Shown here: piece after piece, positions 36,977 to 46,168 of the stretch
Layout of the letters: every line of letters starts with the position of its first letter
How positions within the stretch are numbered: position 1 is the stretch's first letter
NCBI GenBank assembly: GCA_003221515.1
Contig: QHSI01000098.1
Coordinates: forward strand, 38,919 to 102,918
Direction: 5' to 3'
DNA length: 64,000 bases
Source of the DNA: Candidatus Rokuibacteriota bacterium
Lineage (GTDB): Bacteria > Methylomirabilota > Methylomirabilia > Rokubacteriales > CSP1-6
Notes under the pieces: generated by a model
What the model was told of the DNA's origin: nothing
The model's database searches: none
The model's input: only the letters and a program-made list of their open reading frames with translations
Translations under genes and position numbers: made by a program

Positions 36977-36998
36977 CCGGCGATCGATCGATCGCCGG
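36977..36998. repeat. 22-bp perfect palindrome CCGGCGATCGATCGATCGCCGG
   Basis: Direct reading. Confidence 0.9.
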
Positions 36999-37167
36999 AA
37001 CGCTCCGCGAACTCAACGAGAACGCGCCTTTGCTCGACTCGTCGCCCTCGATGGCACGGTCGATGCTCGATCGCGACCCGGCAGTCATCGCGCATCCAGT
37101 CCGTCGCGGCTCCACAAAGGAGGCACCGTGATCGCGCAGCACGTCTCAACGGCGAGCGCGAGAGGCC

Positions 37168-38175
37168 ATGGAAACGCCCGTTCAGATCGTCGTCACGCCC
37201 GGCTCCGGTGACGGCCGCGCCCTCGGGCTGGCCAGACATCTGCGCCGTAGGCTCCAGGCCCAGGGGTACGCGCCGAGTCTGCTCGCCTTCCGCGAGCTGA
37301 ACCAGCTCCGGCAGTGGACGAGAACGTGCGACGGCACCTTCTCGTTTCTCGTCGCCGTCGGCGGTGATGCGTCGCTCAGCGAGGCGGCCGCGGCCGCCGT
37401 CAGGCTCTCGGTGCCGTTCGTGCCGGTGCCGAGCGGCTTCGGCAACCTCTTCACGAGCGTGTTCGAGCACCCGCGTGAGCCCGATGACGTCGTCGAGCTC
37501 CTCGGTCGAGGCGATCTGGTGTGGGCGGACCTCGGTGTGGCCGGGAACCGGATGTTCCTCTCACACGAGAGCTTCGGTTTTCTCGCGCGAGTCCAGCACA
37601 CCGTCGAGCGGATCCGGCGGCACCCACGACAGCACTACATGCGGTTGCTCATGTACTACGGGACCGCCGCGAAGCGCTTGCGCGAAACCTCCCTGGACTC
37701 GATCCAGGTCGAGATCGACGGCCAGCTGGTCGCGGACCGGGCGGCGCTGGTCACGATCGCGAACGTGGAGACCTATCGCGGCTTTCTCAGCCTGACCCCC
37801 GCGGCCTCGCCCCTGGACGGCTTCTTCGACGTGTGCGTCATCCCGCGCGTGACGCGGACGCGTGTCCTGGCGCACTTGATCAAGATGATGCTCGAACTCC
37901 CGGGATGCCGCGAGGGGGTTGGGCTCTATCGAGGTCGGCGCGTCCGTGTACGCGTCAATCGCGGGAATCCACATGACATCCGCATGGTCGTCGGGGCGCT
38001 GCCCCTGATGGTGCCGCTCGGAAGCATGGAACGCCTGGAGGCGCGTCGCACCGATGCCGAGTCCAAGACGCCGGTGGTCACGCTGCTGCCTTCGGGGCGG
38101 GGCGCGCCCCTCGATGCGCCAGGACGAGCACGAGCCCTCCGAGGCCGATCCATACTGCCTGTCGAAGTCGCCTGA
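37168..38175 (+). CDS. Diacylglycerol kinase-like lipid kinase family
   Basis: METPVQIVVTPGSGDGRALGLARHLRRRL..FLVAVGGDASLSEAAAAAV..VPVPSGFGNLFTSVF. Confidence 0.85.
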   Translation: METPVQIVVTPGSGDGRALGLARHLRRRLQAQGYAPSLLAFRELNQLRQWTRTCDGTFSFLVAVGGDASLSEAAAAAVRLSVPFVPVPSGFGNLFTSVFEHPREPDDVVELLGRGDLVWADLGVAGNRMFLSHESFGFLARVQHTVERIRRHPRQHYMRLLMYYGTAAKRLRETSLDSIQVEIDGQLVADRAALVTIANVETYRGFLSLTPAASPLDGFFDVCVIPRVTRTRVLAHLIKMMLELPGCREGVGLYRGRRVRVRVNRGNPHDIRMVVGALPLMVPLGSMERLEARRTDAESKTPVVTLLPSGRGAPLDAPGRARALRGRSILPVEVA

Positions 38176-39046
38176 GCAGGCTGAAGGCCAGCCCGGCCTG
38201 CGCCCCGAGCCCCAGCGCCGCGAACGCGGCGGTGTTGGCACCTTCGAGCGCGCCCAGGCTGCCGGGCACGAAGAAGGTGGCGAAGCGAACGGCCGAGCCC
38301 AGCGTCTCGATCACGAGCGCCGTGGCGAGCGACGCGCGAACCTGAAGCACCCTCAAGAACAGCCATGTCTCCACCACGCCCATGAACCACCCGAGCAGGT
38401 GGAATCCGACTGACACGCCGAAGCGGCGCCACCGTCGCCGATAGAACGCCTGGAGCGTCTGATCGAGATCCTCCGCGGCGGCCAGGGCGCGGAGCGCTCC
38501 GAATCGCGCGAGCCGGCGCGCGCCGCGGCTCACGAGGCCGGCGACCTGCACGATCAAGAATCCGCCTGCCCCGATCAGCTCGACGAGCAGCAGCCAGAGC
38601 ATCGCGCTCACCAGGCGCGCGTCCACCGCCAGCGCCAGCGCGAACCCCACGCCGACCAGCAGGAACAGCGCCTGAGCGATCGTGATCGTGGTCTTGGCGA
38701 TGATGACCGAGGCCACGCTCTCGCGATACGGCACGTACGGCCCGAGGAGCCAGACCTTGACCGCGTCGCCTCCGATCGGGACCACCGCGGTGATCACGTT
38801 CACGGCTTCGCCCGCCATCCGGGCGGCGACCAGTCGGAGAAACGGCACGCGGTCGTCGGCGAACGCGAATCGCCATCCGAGCGTGTCGACGCCCATGATC
38901 AGCGCGAACGGCAGGCACACGAGAAGCGATCGCCAGCCCAGCGCGCGGGCGGTCGCGGCGAGCGCTTCGTCGGTGCCAACCACGCCGACCAGGACCACGA
39001 AGATCGCCGCGCCGATCGCGATCGCGACCCACCGAAAACTGGGCAT
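38078..39046 (-). CDS. Lysylphosphatidylglycerol synthase TM/flippase-like (UPF0104) family protein
   Basis: Multi-TM; MAGEAVNVITAVVPIGGDAVKVWLL..VRFATFFVPGSLGALEGANTAAFAALG. Confidence 0.8.
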   Translation of the reverse strand: MPSFRWVAIAIGAAIFVVLVGVVGTDEALAATARALGWRSLLVCLPFALIMGVDTLGWRFAFADDRVPFLRLVAARMAGEAVNVITAVVPIGGDAVKVWLLGPYVPYRESVASVIIAKTTITIAQALFLLVGVGFALALAVDARLVSAMLWLLLVELIGAGGFLIVQVAGLVSRGARRLARFGALRALAAAEDLDQTLQAFYRRRWRRFGVSVGFHLLGWFMGVVETWLFLRVLQVRASLATALVIETLGSAVRFATFFVPGSLGALEGANTAAFAALGLGAQAGLAFSLLRRLRQAVWIGLGGLVLVLAHRGARPAPKAAA

Positions 39047-39072
39047 CGGGCGTGTCAGGGCAACGCCGGTGC

Positions 39073-39100
39073 CACGAGTGGCATCAGGTGATGCCTCGTG
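39073..39100. repeat. Bulged inverted repeat CACGA-gt-GGCATCA-gg-TGATGCC-TCGTG
   Basis: Direct reading, between divergent genes. Confidence 0.8.
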
Positions 39101-39113
39101 TCATACTCTCGAG

Positions 39114-39836
39114 GTGTCGAGCGAGGACGCCGGGCCGAGCGGGTCGCGGCGGTTGCTGGTCGTGGCGATCGCATCGCTCGCCGGCTTCCTCGGTTTGGCA
39201 GGCGTGGCCGCGACGAAGCACCTCTCCGATCTCGACCTCCTCGCCCGGACGCTCGTCCACCTGGCGCGCAATCCGCTCCTCGATCCGGCGATGAACGGGA
39301 TCTCGGGTCTGGGCGAGAACTACGGGCTCGTTCCGCTCATCGCGCTCGGCGTCGCGGTCCTCTGGCATCGGAGTCGTCGCTGGGCGCTCGCGCTGCCGCT
39401 GCTGATGGCGGGAACCGGCGTGCTCCAGCTCGGCGCGAAGTGGGCGGTGGACCGCCCGCGCCCGAACCTGGCCGCCGGGGGATTCCCGAGCGGGCACGTC
39501 CTGAGCCTCGTCGTGTTCTCTGGACTCGCGATCTATTTGCTCCGCCGATCGACGCTGCCACGACGCCAACGCTGGCTCGGAAGCGCGGGCGCGGCGGCGA
39601 TCGTGCTCGCCGTCGCCTTCAGCCGGCTCTATCTCGAGGCGCACTGGCTGTCGGACGTGGCCGGGGGATTTGCGCTGGGCATCGCCTACCTCTTGCCGGC
39701 GATCTGCCTCGTCGAATGGGTCGCCGGCCACGCGGACGGCGCGCGCGAGGCGTCCGCTCAGAACCTGACGCTGACCTTGCCGACGACGAACGGACCGGAG
39801 CCGACCCTGATTCGATTGGCGTCGCGGTCGGAGTAG
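39114..39836 (+). CDS. PAP2 superfamily phosphatase
   Basis: KWAVDRPRPN, FPSGHVLSLVVFSGLA, SRLYLEAHWLSDVAGG motifs. Confidence 0.88.
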   Translation: MSSEDAGPSGSRRLLVVAIASLAGFLGLAGVAATKHLSDLDLLARTLVHLARNPLLDPAMNGISGLGENYGLVPLIALGVAVLWHRSRRWALALPLLMAGTGVLQLGAKWAVDRPRPNLAAGGFPSGHVLSLVVFSGLAIYLLRRSTLPRRQRWLGSAGAAAIVLAVAFSRLYLEAHWLSDVAGGFALGIAYLLPAICLVEWVAGHADGAREASAQNLTLTLPTTNGPEPTLIRLASRSE

Positions 39837-40771
39837 CTCTCCCCCTCGAAGTAGAAGCGGTCGAACGCGTGGCCGCCGTAGACCTCGAACCCGATGTGCC
39901 GCAGGTCGAATCGCAAGCCCGCCGTGAGTCGCTTCTCGTAGTAGAAGATCTGGTCGTCTTTCTGGTCATGGGGGCGATCGGAGCGGTAGTAGTGATCGTG
40001 GTCCCAGTCGAAACCCACGTAGGCTCGCAGGGGCTGGAAGACCTGCCACGTGACGCGCGCGCGGACCCGACGGATCGGAAAGTACTGCGCCTCCAGCGCG
40101 AGGCTCTCGACCGGCTTGTACTCGATGGACGAGAACGGGAAGCCGATGACGGCATGGAATTGATCCGACGGCAGCCACGCGTACGCGATCCCCGGCACGG
40201 GCAGGGTGTGGCCGAAGATCTGCTCGTCGGTGGCGTAGATCAGCGTGAAGATCCAGGCGTTGCGCTCGCCCTGCGGGACCCGGAGCATGCTGATCAGCCG
40301 AAAGTACATCTCGTCCACGCTGTTGAACGGCTCGTCGCTGGCCGAGCCGACCGTCACGGCCACCCCGCCGATCCAGTTGTTGTCGAACTTGTGGCGATAG
40401 CCGAGCCCGGCGCTGCCGTCCCAGAGCTCGCTGGGGAAGCGGCCGCCCGCGTTGGGGAAGCGCGCGCGCGTGTCGATCTCCTGGGCCAAGGTCCTGGCGG
40501 CCAGCGCGAATTCGTTGGCGGAGTCCTGAGCCAGAGGAAGGAAGAGCGTGACCCGGTGCTCGGTGAGCCGGAAGCCGGAGTCCTGGTCCTTGACCCTCTG
40601 ATCGGGGTAGAGGGTGAACCGGTAGTCCGACCGCGCGATCTGCTTGCCCAGCTCCGGATTGAGCCACGACTGGAACTCACTCTGGGCGCCGGCGGGCAGG
40701 GGAAGTACGACCAGCAGCGCGCCGATGAGGACGACCAACTCCACCAGCGCAGCGGGAAGCATCCGGGACAC
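39758..40771 (-). CDS. Predicted outer-membrane beta-barrel protein, unknown function
   Basis: Signal peptide; aromatic alternating strands; C-terminal VGKVSVRF (terminal Phe). Confidence 0.65.
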   Translation of the reverse strand: MSRMLPAALVELVVLIGALLVVLPLPAGAQSEFQSWLNPELGKQIARSDYRFTLYPDQRVKDQDSGFRLTEHRVTLFLPLAQDSANEFALAARTLAQEIDTRARFPNAGGRFPSELWDGSAGLGYRHKFDNNWIGGVAVTVGSASDEPFNSVDEMYFRLISMLRVPQGERNAWIFTLIYATDEQIFGHTLPVPGIAYAWLPSDQFHAVIGFPFSSIEYKPVESLALEAQYFPIRRVRARVTWQVFQPLRAYVGFDWDHDHYYRSDRPHDQKDDQIFYYEKRLTAGLRFDLRHIGFEVYGGHAFDRFYFEGESYSDRDANRIRVGSGPFVVGKVSVRF

Positions 40772-40837
40772 CTCACCCTGCCGATCTCGTTGGGTGACGA
40801 TGGCCCCAGTTTAACAAGAGGGCGGTAATGTAAGGGC

Positions 40838-42478
40838 GTGAGCGTCGCAGAGCCGGGAGCGCCGCCCCCGATCACCCCCGCCCGCCGCTGGGCGATCACG
40901 TTTTCCGTGATGATGGTCACGGTCATGCAGGTCCTGGACACCAGCGTGACCAACGTCGCGCTGCCCCACATGCAGGGCTCGCTGTCGGCCGGTCTCGAGG
41001 AAATGTCCTGGGTCATCACGTCGTATCTGGCCGCCAACGCGGTCATCATCCCGGCCACTGGCTGGCTCTCGGCCCGCTTCGGCCGCCAGCGGTTCTTCCT
41101 GATCTGCACCGTGCTCTTCACCGTCAGCTCGTTCCTGTCGGGCATCGCGCCGACCCTCGAATTCCTGGTGGTGATGCGGATTCTCCAGGGGCTCGGCGGG
41201 GGGCCCGTCATCCCGATGGCGCAGGCCATCATGTGGGAGATCTTTCCGCTGCGGATGCGCGGCACGGCGATGGCGGTCTGGGGCGGCGGCATCATGCTGG
41301 CGCCGATCCTCGGGCCGACCGTCGGCGGCTGGCTCGCCGACAACTGGTCCTGGCGCTGGATCTTCTACATCAACCTGCCCATTGGCCTCGTGGGCTTCGT
41401 GATGGTCAGCGTGTTCTTGTTCGACAACCCGTTCGTCAAGAAGCCCCGTGGTATCGATCTGGCAGGGCTCGTCCTGATGGTGCTCGGGTTTGGCTTCCTG
41501 CAGCTGGTGCTCGACCTCGGCGAGAAGAACGACTGGTTCGACTCGACCTTCATCATCGGGCTGCTGATCCTCGCGGTGTGCGCGATCGCCGCCTTTCTCA
41601 TCCGCGAGATGATGGCGGCCGAGCCGATCCTCGATCTGACGGTGTTCAACGACCGCAACTTCGCGGTCGGCACCATGTGCATCGCGCTGATCGGGCTCGG
41701 ATTCAACTCGAGCGTGCTGCTGGTCGCGCTCTACACCCAGAAGATCCTGGCGTACGACGCGTGGAACGCCGGGCTCGTGCTGGCCCCCGGCGGCCTCGGG
41801 ACCATGATCTCGCTGATGATCTCGGGCCGCCTGGTCGCGCGCACCGACCAGCGGTTCATGCTGATCGGGGGCTGCCTCCTGAGCGCGGTGGCGACGACCA
41901 TGATGACGAATCTGACGCTCGGCATGGACTACTGGAGCCTCGCGTGGCCACGCTTTCTCCAGGGGTTCGCCATGGGGTTCGTCTTCCCGCCGCTGCAGAC
42001 GCTCACGCTCGCAACCATCCGGCTCGAACGACTGGGGAACGCGACCTCGGCCTACAACGTGGTCCGCAACGTCGCCGGCAGCATCGGCGTCGCCCTGGCC
42101 ACGACGCTCCTGGTGCGGCGGAGCCAGGAGCACCAGAACACACTGGTCGCCCACCTCAACGTCTGGAACGCGGACACGGCAGAGCGGCTCAAGCGATGGA
42201 CCGACCACTTCGTGAGCCAGGGCACCGACACCTACACCGCCAATCGCCGCGCGCTGGCCATGCTGTACCGGAGCACGGTCGAGCAGGCGCAGGTCATGGC
42301 GTACGTGGACGACTTCTGGCTCATCTCGCTGGTCTTCATCGCGGTCCTGCCGCTGATCCCCTTCATGCGCCGCGTACGCACGGAACAGAACGAGCGTGCG
42401 CGCGAGAGGCCCGGCAGGGTCGAGGCGCTGCCCGAGCCCGACAACTCGCCGATCGCGCCCGAGCGCGGGCGGGATTAG
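40838..42478 (+). CDS. DHA2-family MFS drug efflux transporter (EmrB-like)
   Basis: MQVLDTSVTNVALPHMQGSLSAGLEEMSWVITSYLAANAVIIPATGWLSARFGRQRFF. Confidence 0.93.
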   Translation: MSVAEPGAPPPITPARRWAITFSVMMVTVMQVLDTSVTNVALPHMQGSLSAGLEEMSWVITSYLAANAVIIPATGWLSARFGRQRFFLICTVLFTVSSFLSGIAPTLEFLVVMRILQGLGGGPVIPMAQAIMWEIFPLRMRGTAMAVWGGGIMLAPILGPTVGGWLADNWSWRWIFYINLPIGLVGFVMVSVFLFDNPFVKKPRGIDLAGLVLMVLGFGFLQLVLDLGEKNDWFDSTFIIGLLILAVCAIAAFLIREMMAAEPILDLTVFNDRNFAVGTMCIALIGLGFNSSVLLVALYTQKILAYDAWNAGLVLAPGGLGTMISLMISGRLVARTDQRFMLIGGCLLSAVATTMMTNLTLGMDYWSLAWPRFLQGFAMGFVFPPLQTLTLATIRLERLGNATSAYNVVRNVAGSIGVALATTLLVRRSQEHQNTLVAHLNVWNADTAERLKRWTDHFVSQGTDTYTANRRALAMLYRSTVEQAQVMAYVDDFWLISLVFIAVLPLIPFMRRVRTEQNERARERPGRVEALPEPDNSPIAPERGRD

Positions 42479-42487
42479 GAGAGGCGC

Positions 42488-43111
42488 CTAGCCTTCGGCC
42501 GCGAAGGCGAGGAAACCGTCGACGATACGGGCGACGACGTCGGGGCCGGCGCGCCGGGGCGCCCGAAAGAGGTCGTGGGCGGCGCCTTCGATGGGCAGCA
42601 GCGCCGTTCGCGCCTGGATCAGGCCGCGCGCCGCCTCGATCTCGTCGAGCGAGCCGAACGGATCGCGCGTGCCGTGCGCGAAGAGGGCCGGCGTCCTGAG
42701 CTCGGGCAGGTGCGCCGTGCGTAGCTCCGTGCCCTTCCGCGGCGGATGGAGCGGATAGGACAAGAGCAGCAGCGCGTCGACCAACCCGGGATCGCTCGCC
42801 GCCAGCATGCTCGCCTGGCGCCCACCGTATGACTGGCCGCCCATGAACACGCGTCCGGGTACGAGCGTCCGCATCGTTTTCACGGCGCCCCGCAGTCCCT
42901 CGCGGTCCCGGGCGCCGCCCTCGGGCCGTGGCGGGGCTGTGGCGCTCGCCTGGCGGTAGGGGAGGTCGTAGCGGAGCACCGTGACGCCTCTGGCCGAGAA
43001 CGCCGCGGCCAGCGCGATCAGGAACGGGGACCGCGAGCTGCCACTGGCGCCGTGGGTCAGCACGAGCCCGGCACCCGACGGCGCCTCGGGACGATCGAGT
43101 TGTTCGTTCAC
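42488..43111 (-). CDS. Alpha/beta-hydrolase family protein
   Basis: GLVLTHGASGSSRSPFLIALAAAF..VFMGGQSYGGRQASMLAA. Confidence 0.82.
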   Translation of the reverse strand: MNEQLDRPEAPSGAGLVLTHGASGSSRSPFLIALAAAFSARGVTVLRYDLPYRQASATAPPRPEGGARDREGLRGAVKTMRTLVPGRVFMGGQSYGGRQASMLAASDPGLVDALLLLSYPLHPPRKGTELRTAHLPELRTPALFAHGTRDPFGSLDEIEAARGLIQARTALLPIEGAAHDLFRAPRRAGPDVVARIVDGFLAFAAEG

Positions 43112-43130
43112 CGCGATCGGGATCGCCCTC

Positions 43131-43404
43131 TCAAGAGATGCGGCGGTACATCACGTGGCGCCGGTTCGAGGTGTAGGGCCGAACTTGGGCCGGCCAGCGC
43201 CCTTCCTCGACCGCCTTGGCCCAGGCGTCGCTGGTCAGCACCCATCGTCACCGGCTCGCTTTTGAAGCGCGCGACCGCGATGACGCCCGGCACCTTGAGG
43301 AGCGACGGCACGTGCTCCTGGTCGTAGACCTCGTTGAAAATCGCGTCTTTGTCTGCGTGGACGTTCATGGCGGCGCTGAAAAGATAGCGCGTCTGGAGCG
43401 GCAT
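43131..43404 (-). pseudogene. Small dimeric alpha/beta-barrel-like protein, internally deleted/frameshifted
   Basis: MPLQTRYLFSAAMNVHADKDAIFNEVYDQEHVPSLLKVPGVIAVARFKSEPV then frame change to LTSDAWAKAVEEGRWPAQVRPYTSNRRHVMYRRIS*. Confidence 0.55.
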
Positions 43405-43562
43405 GGCGGTCTCCTTTGTGGTGTCAGGCATCGAGCCCCCCAATCCTCGCGCACTGCCCCGGCAAGTCAAGCCCGGTGCCAGGCGGTCACCGTCCCGGAC
43501 GCGCGCGCGGGGTTTTTCGCTCGCGCGAGCCCGAATGCTAGAGTGGTTTCAGGAGGCAATTC

Positions 43563-44126
43563 ATGGGGCTCGGTGGCATCATTTTCCTCCTCGTCTTCGC
43601 CGGTCTCGTCGTGGCGGTCATCGCCGGCTACAACAAGCTCGTGGGGCTGCGCCAGCGGTCGGAGGAGGCGTGGTCGGACATCGACGTCCAGCTCAAGCGG
43701 CGGACCGATCTGGTCCCCAACGTTGTCGAGACCGTGAAGGGCTATGCCGCCCACGAGCGGACCACGCTCGACCAGGTGATCCGCGCCCGCGGCGCCGCCG
43801 TCGCGGCGCAGACCCCCGAGGCGCGGGCCCAGGCCGAGAACCAGCTGACCGGCGCGCTCCGCCAGCTCTTCGCGCTCGCCGAGTCGTATCCTGACCTCAA
43901 GGCCAACCAGAACTTCCGCGACCTCCAGTCGTCGCTGGGCGAGATCGAGGAGACGATCCAGAACTCGCGCCGCTACTACAACGCGGTCGTCCGCGATTTC
44001 AACACGACGATCGACAGCTTCCCGTCGAATCAGGTCGCGATGTTCTTCCGGTTCGCCAAGCGAGGGTATTTCGAGCTCGACCGTCCGGAAGACCGCCAGG
44101 TCCCGCGCGTCTCCTTCGGGAGCTGA
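43563..44126 (+). CDS. lemA: LemA family protein
   Basis: YNKLVGLRQRSEEAWSDIDVQLKRRTDLVPNVVETVKGYAAHERTTLDQVIRAR. Confidence 0.93.
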   Translation: MGLGGIIFLLVFAGLVVAVIAGYNKLVGLRQRSEEAWSDIDVQLKRRTDLVPNVVETVKGYAAHERTTLDQVIRARGAAVAAQTPEARAQAENQLTGALRQLFALAESYPDLKANQNFRDLQSSLGEIEETIQNSRRYYNAVVRDFNTTIDSFPSNQVAMFFRFAKRGYFELDRPEDRQVPRVSFGS

Positions 44127-44130
44127 GCGC

Positions 44131-45852
44131 ATCGGCCGCACCCTCCTGCTCCTGGCGCTCGTCCTCGCGAGCGCTGCCCCGGCGGCGGCGCAGACGCGCG
44201 GCCTGTTCTCGATCGACACGTTCGTCACGAGCATCCTGGTCAACCCCGATGGGAGCCTGCTCGTCCGCGAGGACATCACGTTCGAGTTTCGCGGCGCGCA
44301 TCAGGGCGTGTTCCGACGTATCCCACTGCGCTACTGGCACGGCGGCGTCGAGTTTCCGCTGGCCCTGAGCGGTATCGGCGCCTACGACGAGGCGAATCAG
44401 CCGCTACACTCCGAGGTGTCGTACCCCGATCAGTACGTGTCGATCAGGGCCTGGGTGCCCGGCGCGATCAATACCAAGAAAACCGTCACGTTCGTCTACC
44501 ACGTGCGCCGCGGCGTGCTCGGCTACGCCGAGCACGACGAGCTCTACTGGAACGCCACCGGCAACGAATGGAACGCGCCGATCAACCACGCCGAGGCATT
44601 CGTGACCGTGCCGCCGGGCGTCGCCCACGCCGACGTGCAGACGGCCGGCTTCGCCGGACCGCTCGGCGCCACCGGCCAGGACTACGTCGTCGATCGCGTC
44701 GATCGCTACTGGCGGTTCCGGACGACCCGCGCCCTGCGCCCCCGCGAGGGCCTCACGGTGGTCGTCGGCTGGCCGCCGGGTCATGTCGCGCACGCTTCCG
44801 CGCTCCGGCGCGCTGGCTGGGTCGTTGCCGACTACTGGCCGCTCAGCTTGCCGCTGCTCGCGCTCGTCTGGGGCGGATTCGTCTGGTGGGCCTTCGGCCG
44901 CGATCCCGGGTCGAAGCCGTCGGTGAAGCCCGAGTACGCCCCGCCGCCCGATCTGATCCCCGCGGAGGCGGGCGCCCTCGTCGACGAGCGCGCGCACCCG
45001 CGCGACGTCATCGCCACGGTCGTCGACCTGGCGGTTCGCGGCTATCTCGAGATCGAGCCGATCACGACCGCCTTCGGCGAGGCGGACTTCATGTTCAAGC
45101 GCCTGAAGCCCGTGGCCGGCGACCCCGACCTGCGGCCGTTCGAGCTCTTCGTGCTCGCCAAGATTTTCGGCGCCGACTGGGTGATCAACATGCGCCTGCT
45201 CTCCGAGGTGCGACGAGATTACGAGAACGTGTTCCCGCCGATCCGCGATCAGCTCTATCGGATGATGGTCCGGGACGGCCTCTTTCCAGCCTCGCCCGGG
45301 AGCGTGCGGAAGGGATGGATGCTGGCCGGCGCGCTCACCGCGATCTCCGCGACATTGCTGCCGACGTTCGGCCCCGCCTGGCTCGGCCGCTACGATCCCA
45401 TGCTGCCCATCGGCGTCGTGGCGAGCGGGCTCATCTTCATCGGCTGGGCCTGGTTCATGCCGCGCAAGACCTGGGCCGGCGTGCAGGTCTTGGCTCGGGT
45501 GCGCGGCTTCCAAGAGTTTCTCGAGCGCGCGGAGAAGGATCGGCTCGAGCGGATGCCGTCCGACACGCTCCACCGCTGGCTGCCGTGGGCGATCGCGCTC
45601 GGCGTGTCCGAGCGCTGGATCTTCAACTTCCAGGGCCTCAAGGTGGCGGCGCCGACCTGGTATCAGGGTCGCAGCGACTTTGCCTTGCCGGCCTTCGCGC
45701 ACGACCTGACGGCCTTCGCCCGGCGGACCGAGGAAGCGATTCTCACCACGCGCCGAGGCTACGGCGCCTCCACCGGGAGCAGCGGCGGCAGCGGCTTCTC
45801 GAGCGGATCCTCGGGCGGCGGCATGGGCGGGGGGGGCGGCGGGACGTTCTGA
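44131..45852 (+). CDS. DUF2207-type membrane protein with Gly/Ser-rich C-terminus
   Basis: Signal GRTLLLLALVLASAAPAAAQ; FSIDTFVTSILVNPDGSLLVREDITFEFRGAHQGVFRRIP; tail SGGGMGGGGGGTF; no canonical start codon. Confidence 0.85.
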   Translation: MGRTLLLLALVLASAAPAAAQTRGLFSIDTFVTSILVNPDGSLLVREDITFEFRGAHQGVFRRIPLRYWHGGVEFPLALSGIGAYDEANQPLHSEVSYPDQYVSIRAWVPGAINTKKTVTFVYHVRRGVLGYAEHDELYWNATGNEWNAPINHAEAFVTVPPGVAHADVQTAGFAGPLGATGQDYVVDRVDRYWRFRTTRALRPREGLTVVVGWPPGHVAHASALRRAGWVVADYWPLSLPLLALVWGGFVWWAFGRDPGSKPSVKPEYAPPPDLIPAEAGALVDERAHPRDVIATVVDLAVRGYLEIEPITTAFGEADFMFKRLKPVAGDPDLRPFELFVLAKIFGADWVINMRLLSEVRRDYENVFPPIRDQLYRMMVRDGLFPASPGSVRKGWMLAGALTAISATLLPTFGPAWLGRYDPMLPIGVVASGLIFIGWAWFMPRKTWAGVQVLARVRGFQEFLERAEKDRLERMPSDTLHRWLPWAIALGVSERWIFNFQGLKVAAPTWYQGRSDFALPAFAHDLTAFARRTEEAILTTRRGYGASTGSSGGSGFSSGSSGGGMGGGGGGTF

Positions 45853-45916
45853 CGCGTCGGGTTGACGCGTGGGTGGACGAACCTCCGTCGCCCGGTGTAC
45901 CGTTAGGCCTCGGCTC

Positions 45917-45994
45917 GGGCTCGTGGTGCAGCCTGGTTAGCACACTGGACTGTCAATCCAGAGGTCGCGGGTTCAAATCCCGTCGAGCCCGCCA
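45917..45994 (+). tRNA. tRNA-Asp(GTC), CCA encoded
   Basis: GGGCTCGTGGTGCAGCCTGGTTAGCACACTGGACTGTCAATCCAGAGGTCGCGGGTTCAAATCCCGTCGAGCCCGCCA. Confidence 0.96.
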
Positions 45995-46017
45995 TTCTTT
46001 CCGCGAGGTTCCACACC

Positions 46018-46059
46018 GAGAGTTGGGGTTGCTCTCTCCGAGATAAAGCCCCGACTCTC
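46018..46059 (+). terminator. Hairpin downstream of tRNA-Asp (11-bp stem with one G-U), no T-run
   Basis: GAGAGTTGGGG ... CCCCGACTCTC. Confidence 0.4.
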
Positions 46060-46168
46060 CGAACTCGTGTCGCGGGCCCAGACCGCCGGCCCCAATCCCG
46101 TAGCAATGCCTCGGTCAGCCGGCCCGTCACCCGGGCCGAACCTCACCGCGACCGCGGCGGCCAAGGCC

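Noticed and set aside
45903-46130. Minus-strand ORF containing MAGSTGFEPATSGLTVQ
   Set aside because: Antisense translation of the tRNA-Asp gene at 45917-45994; a familiar spurious annotation, not a protein.
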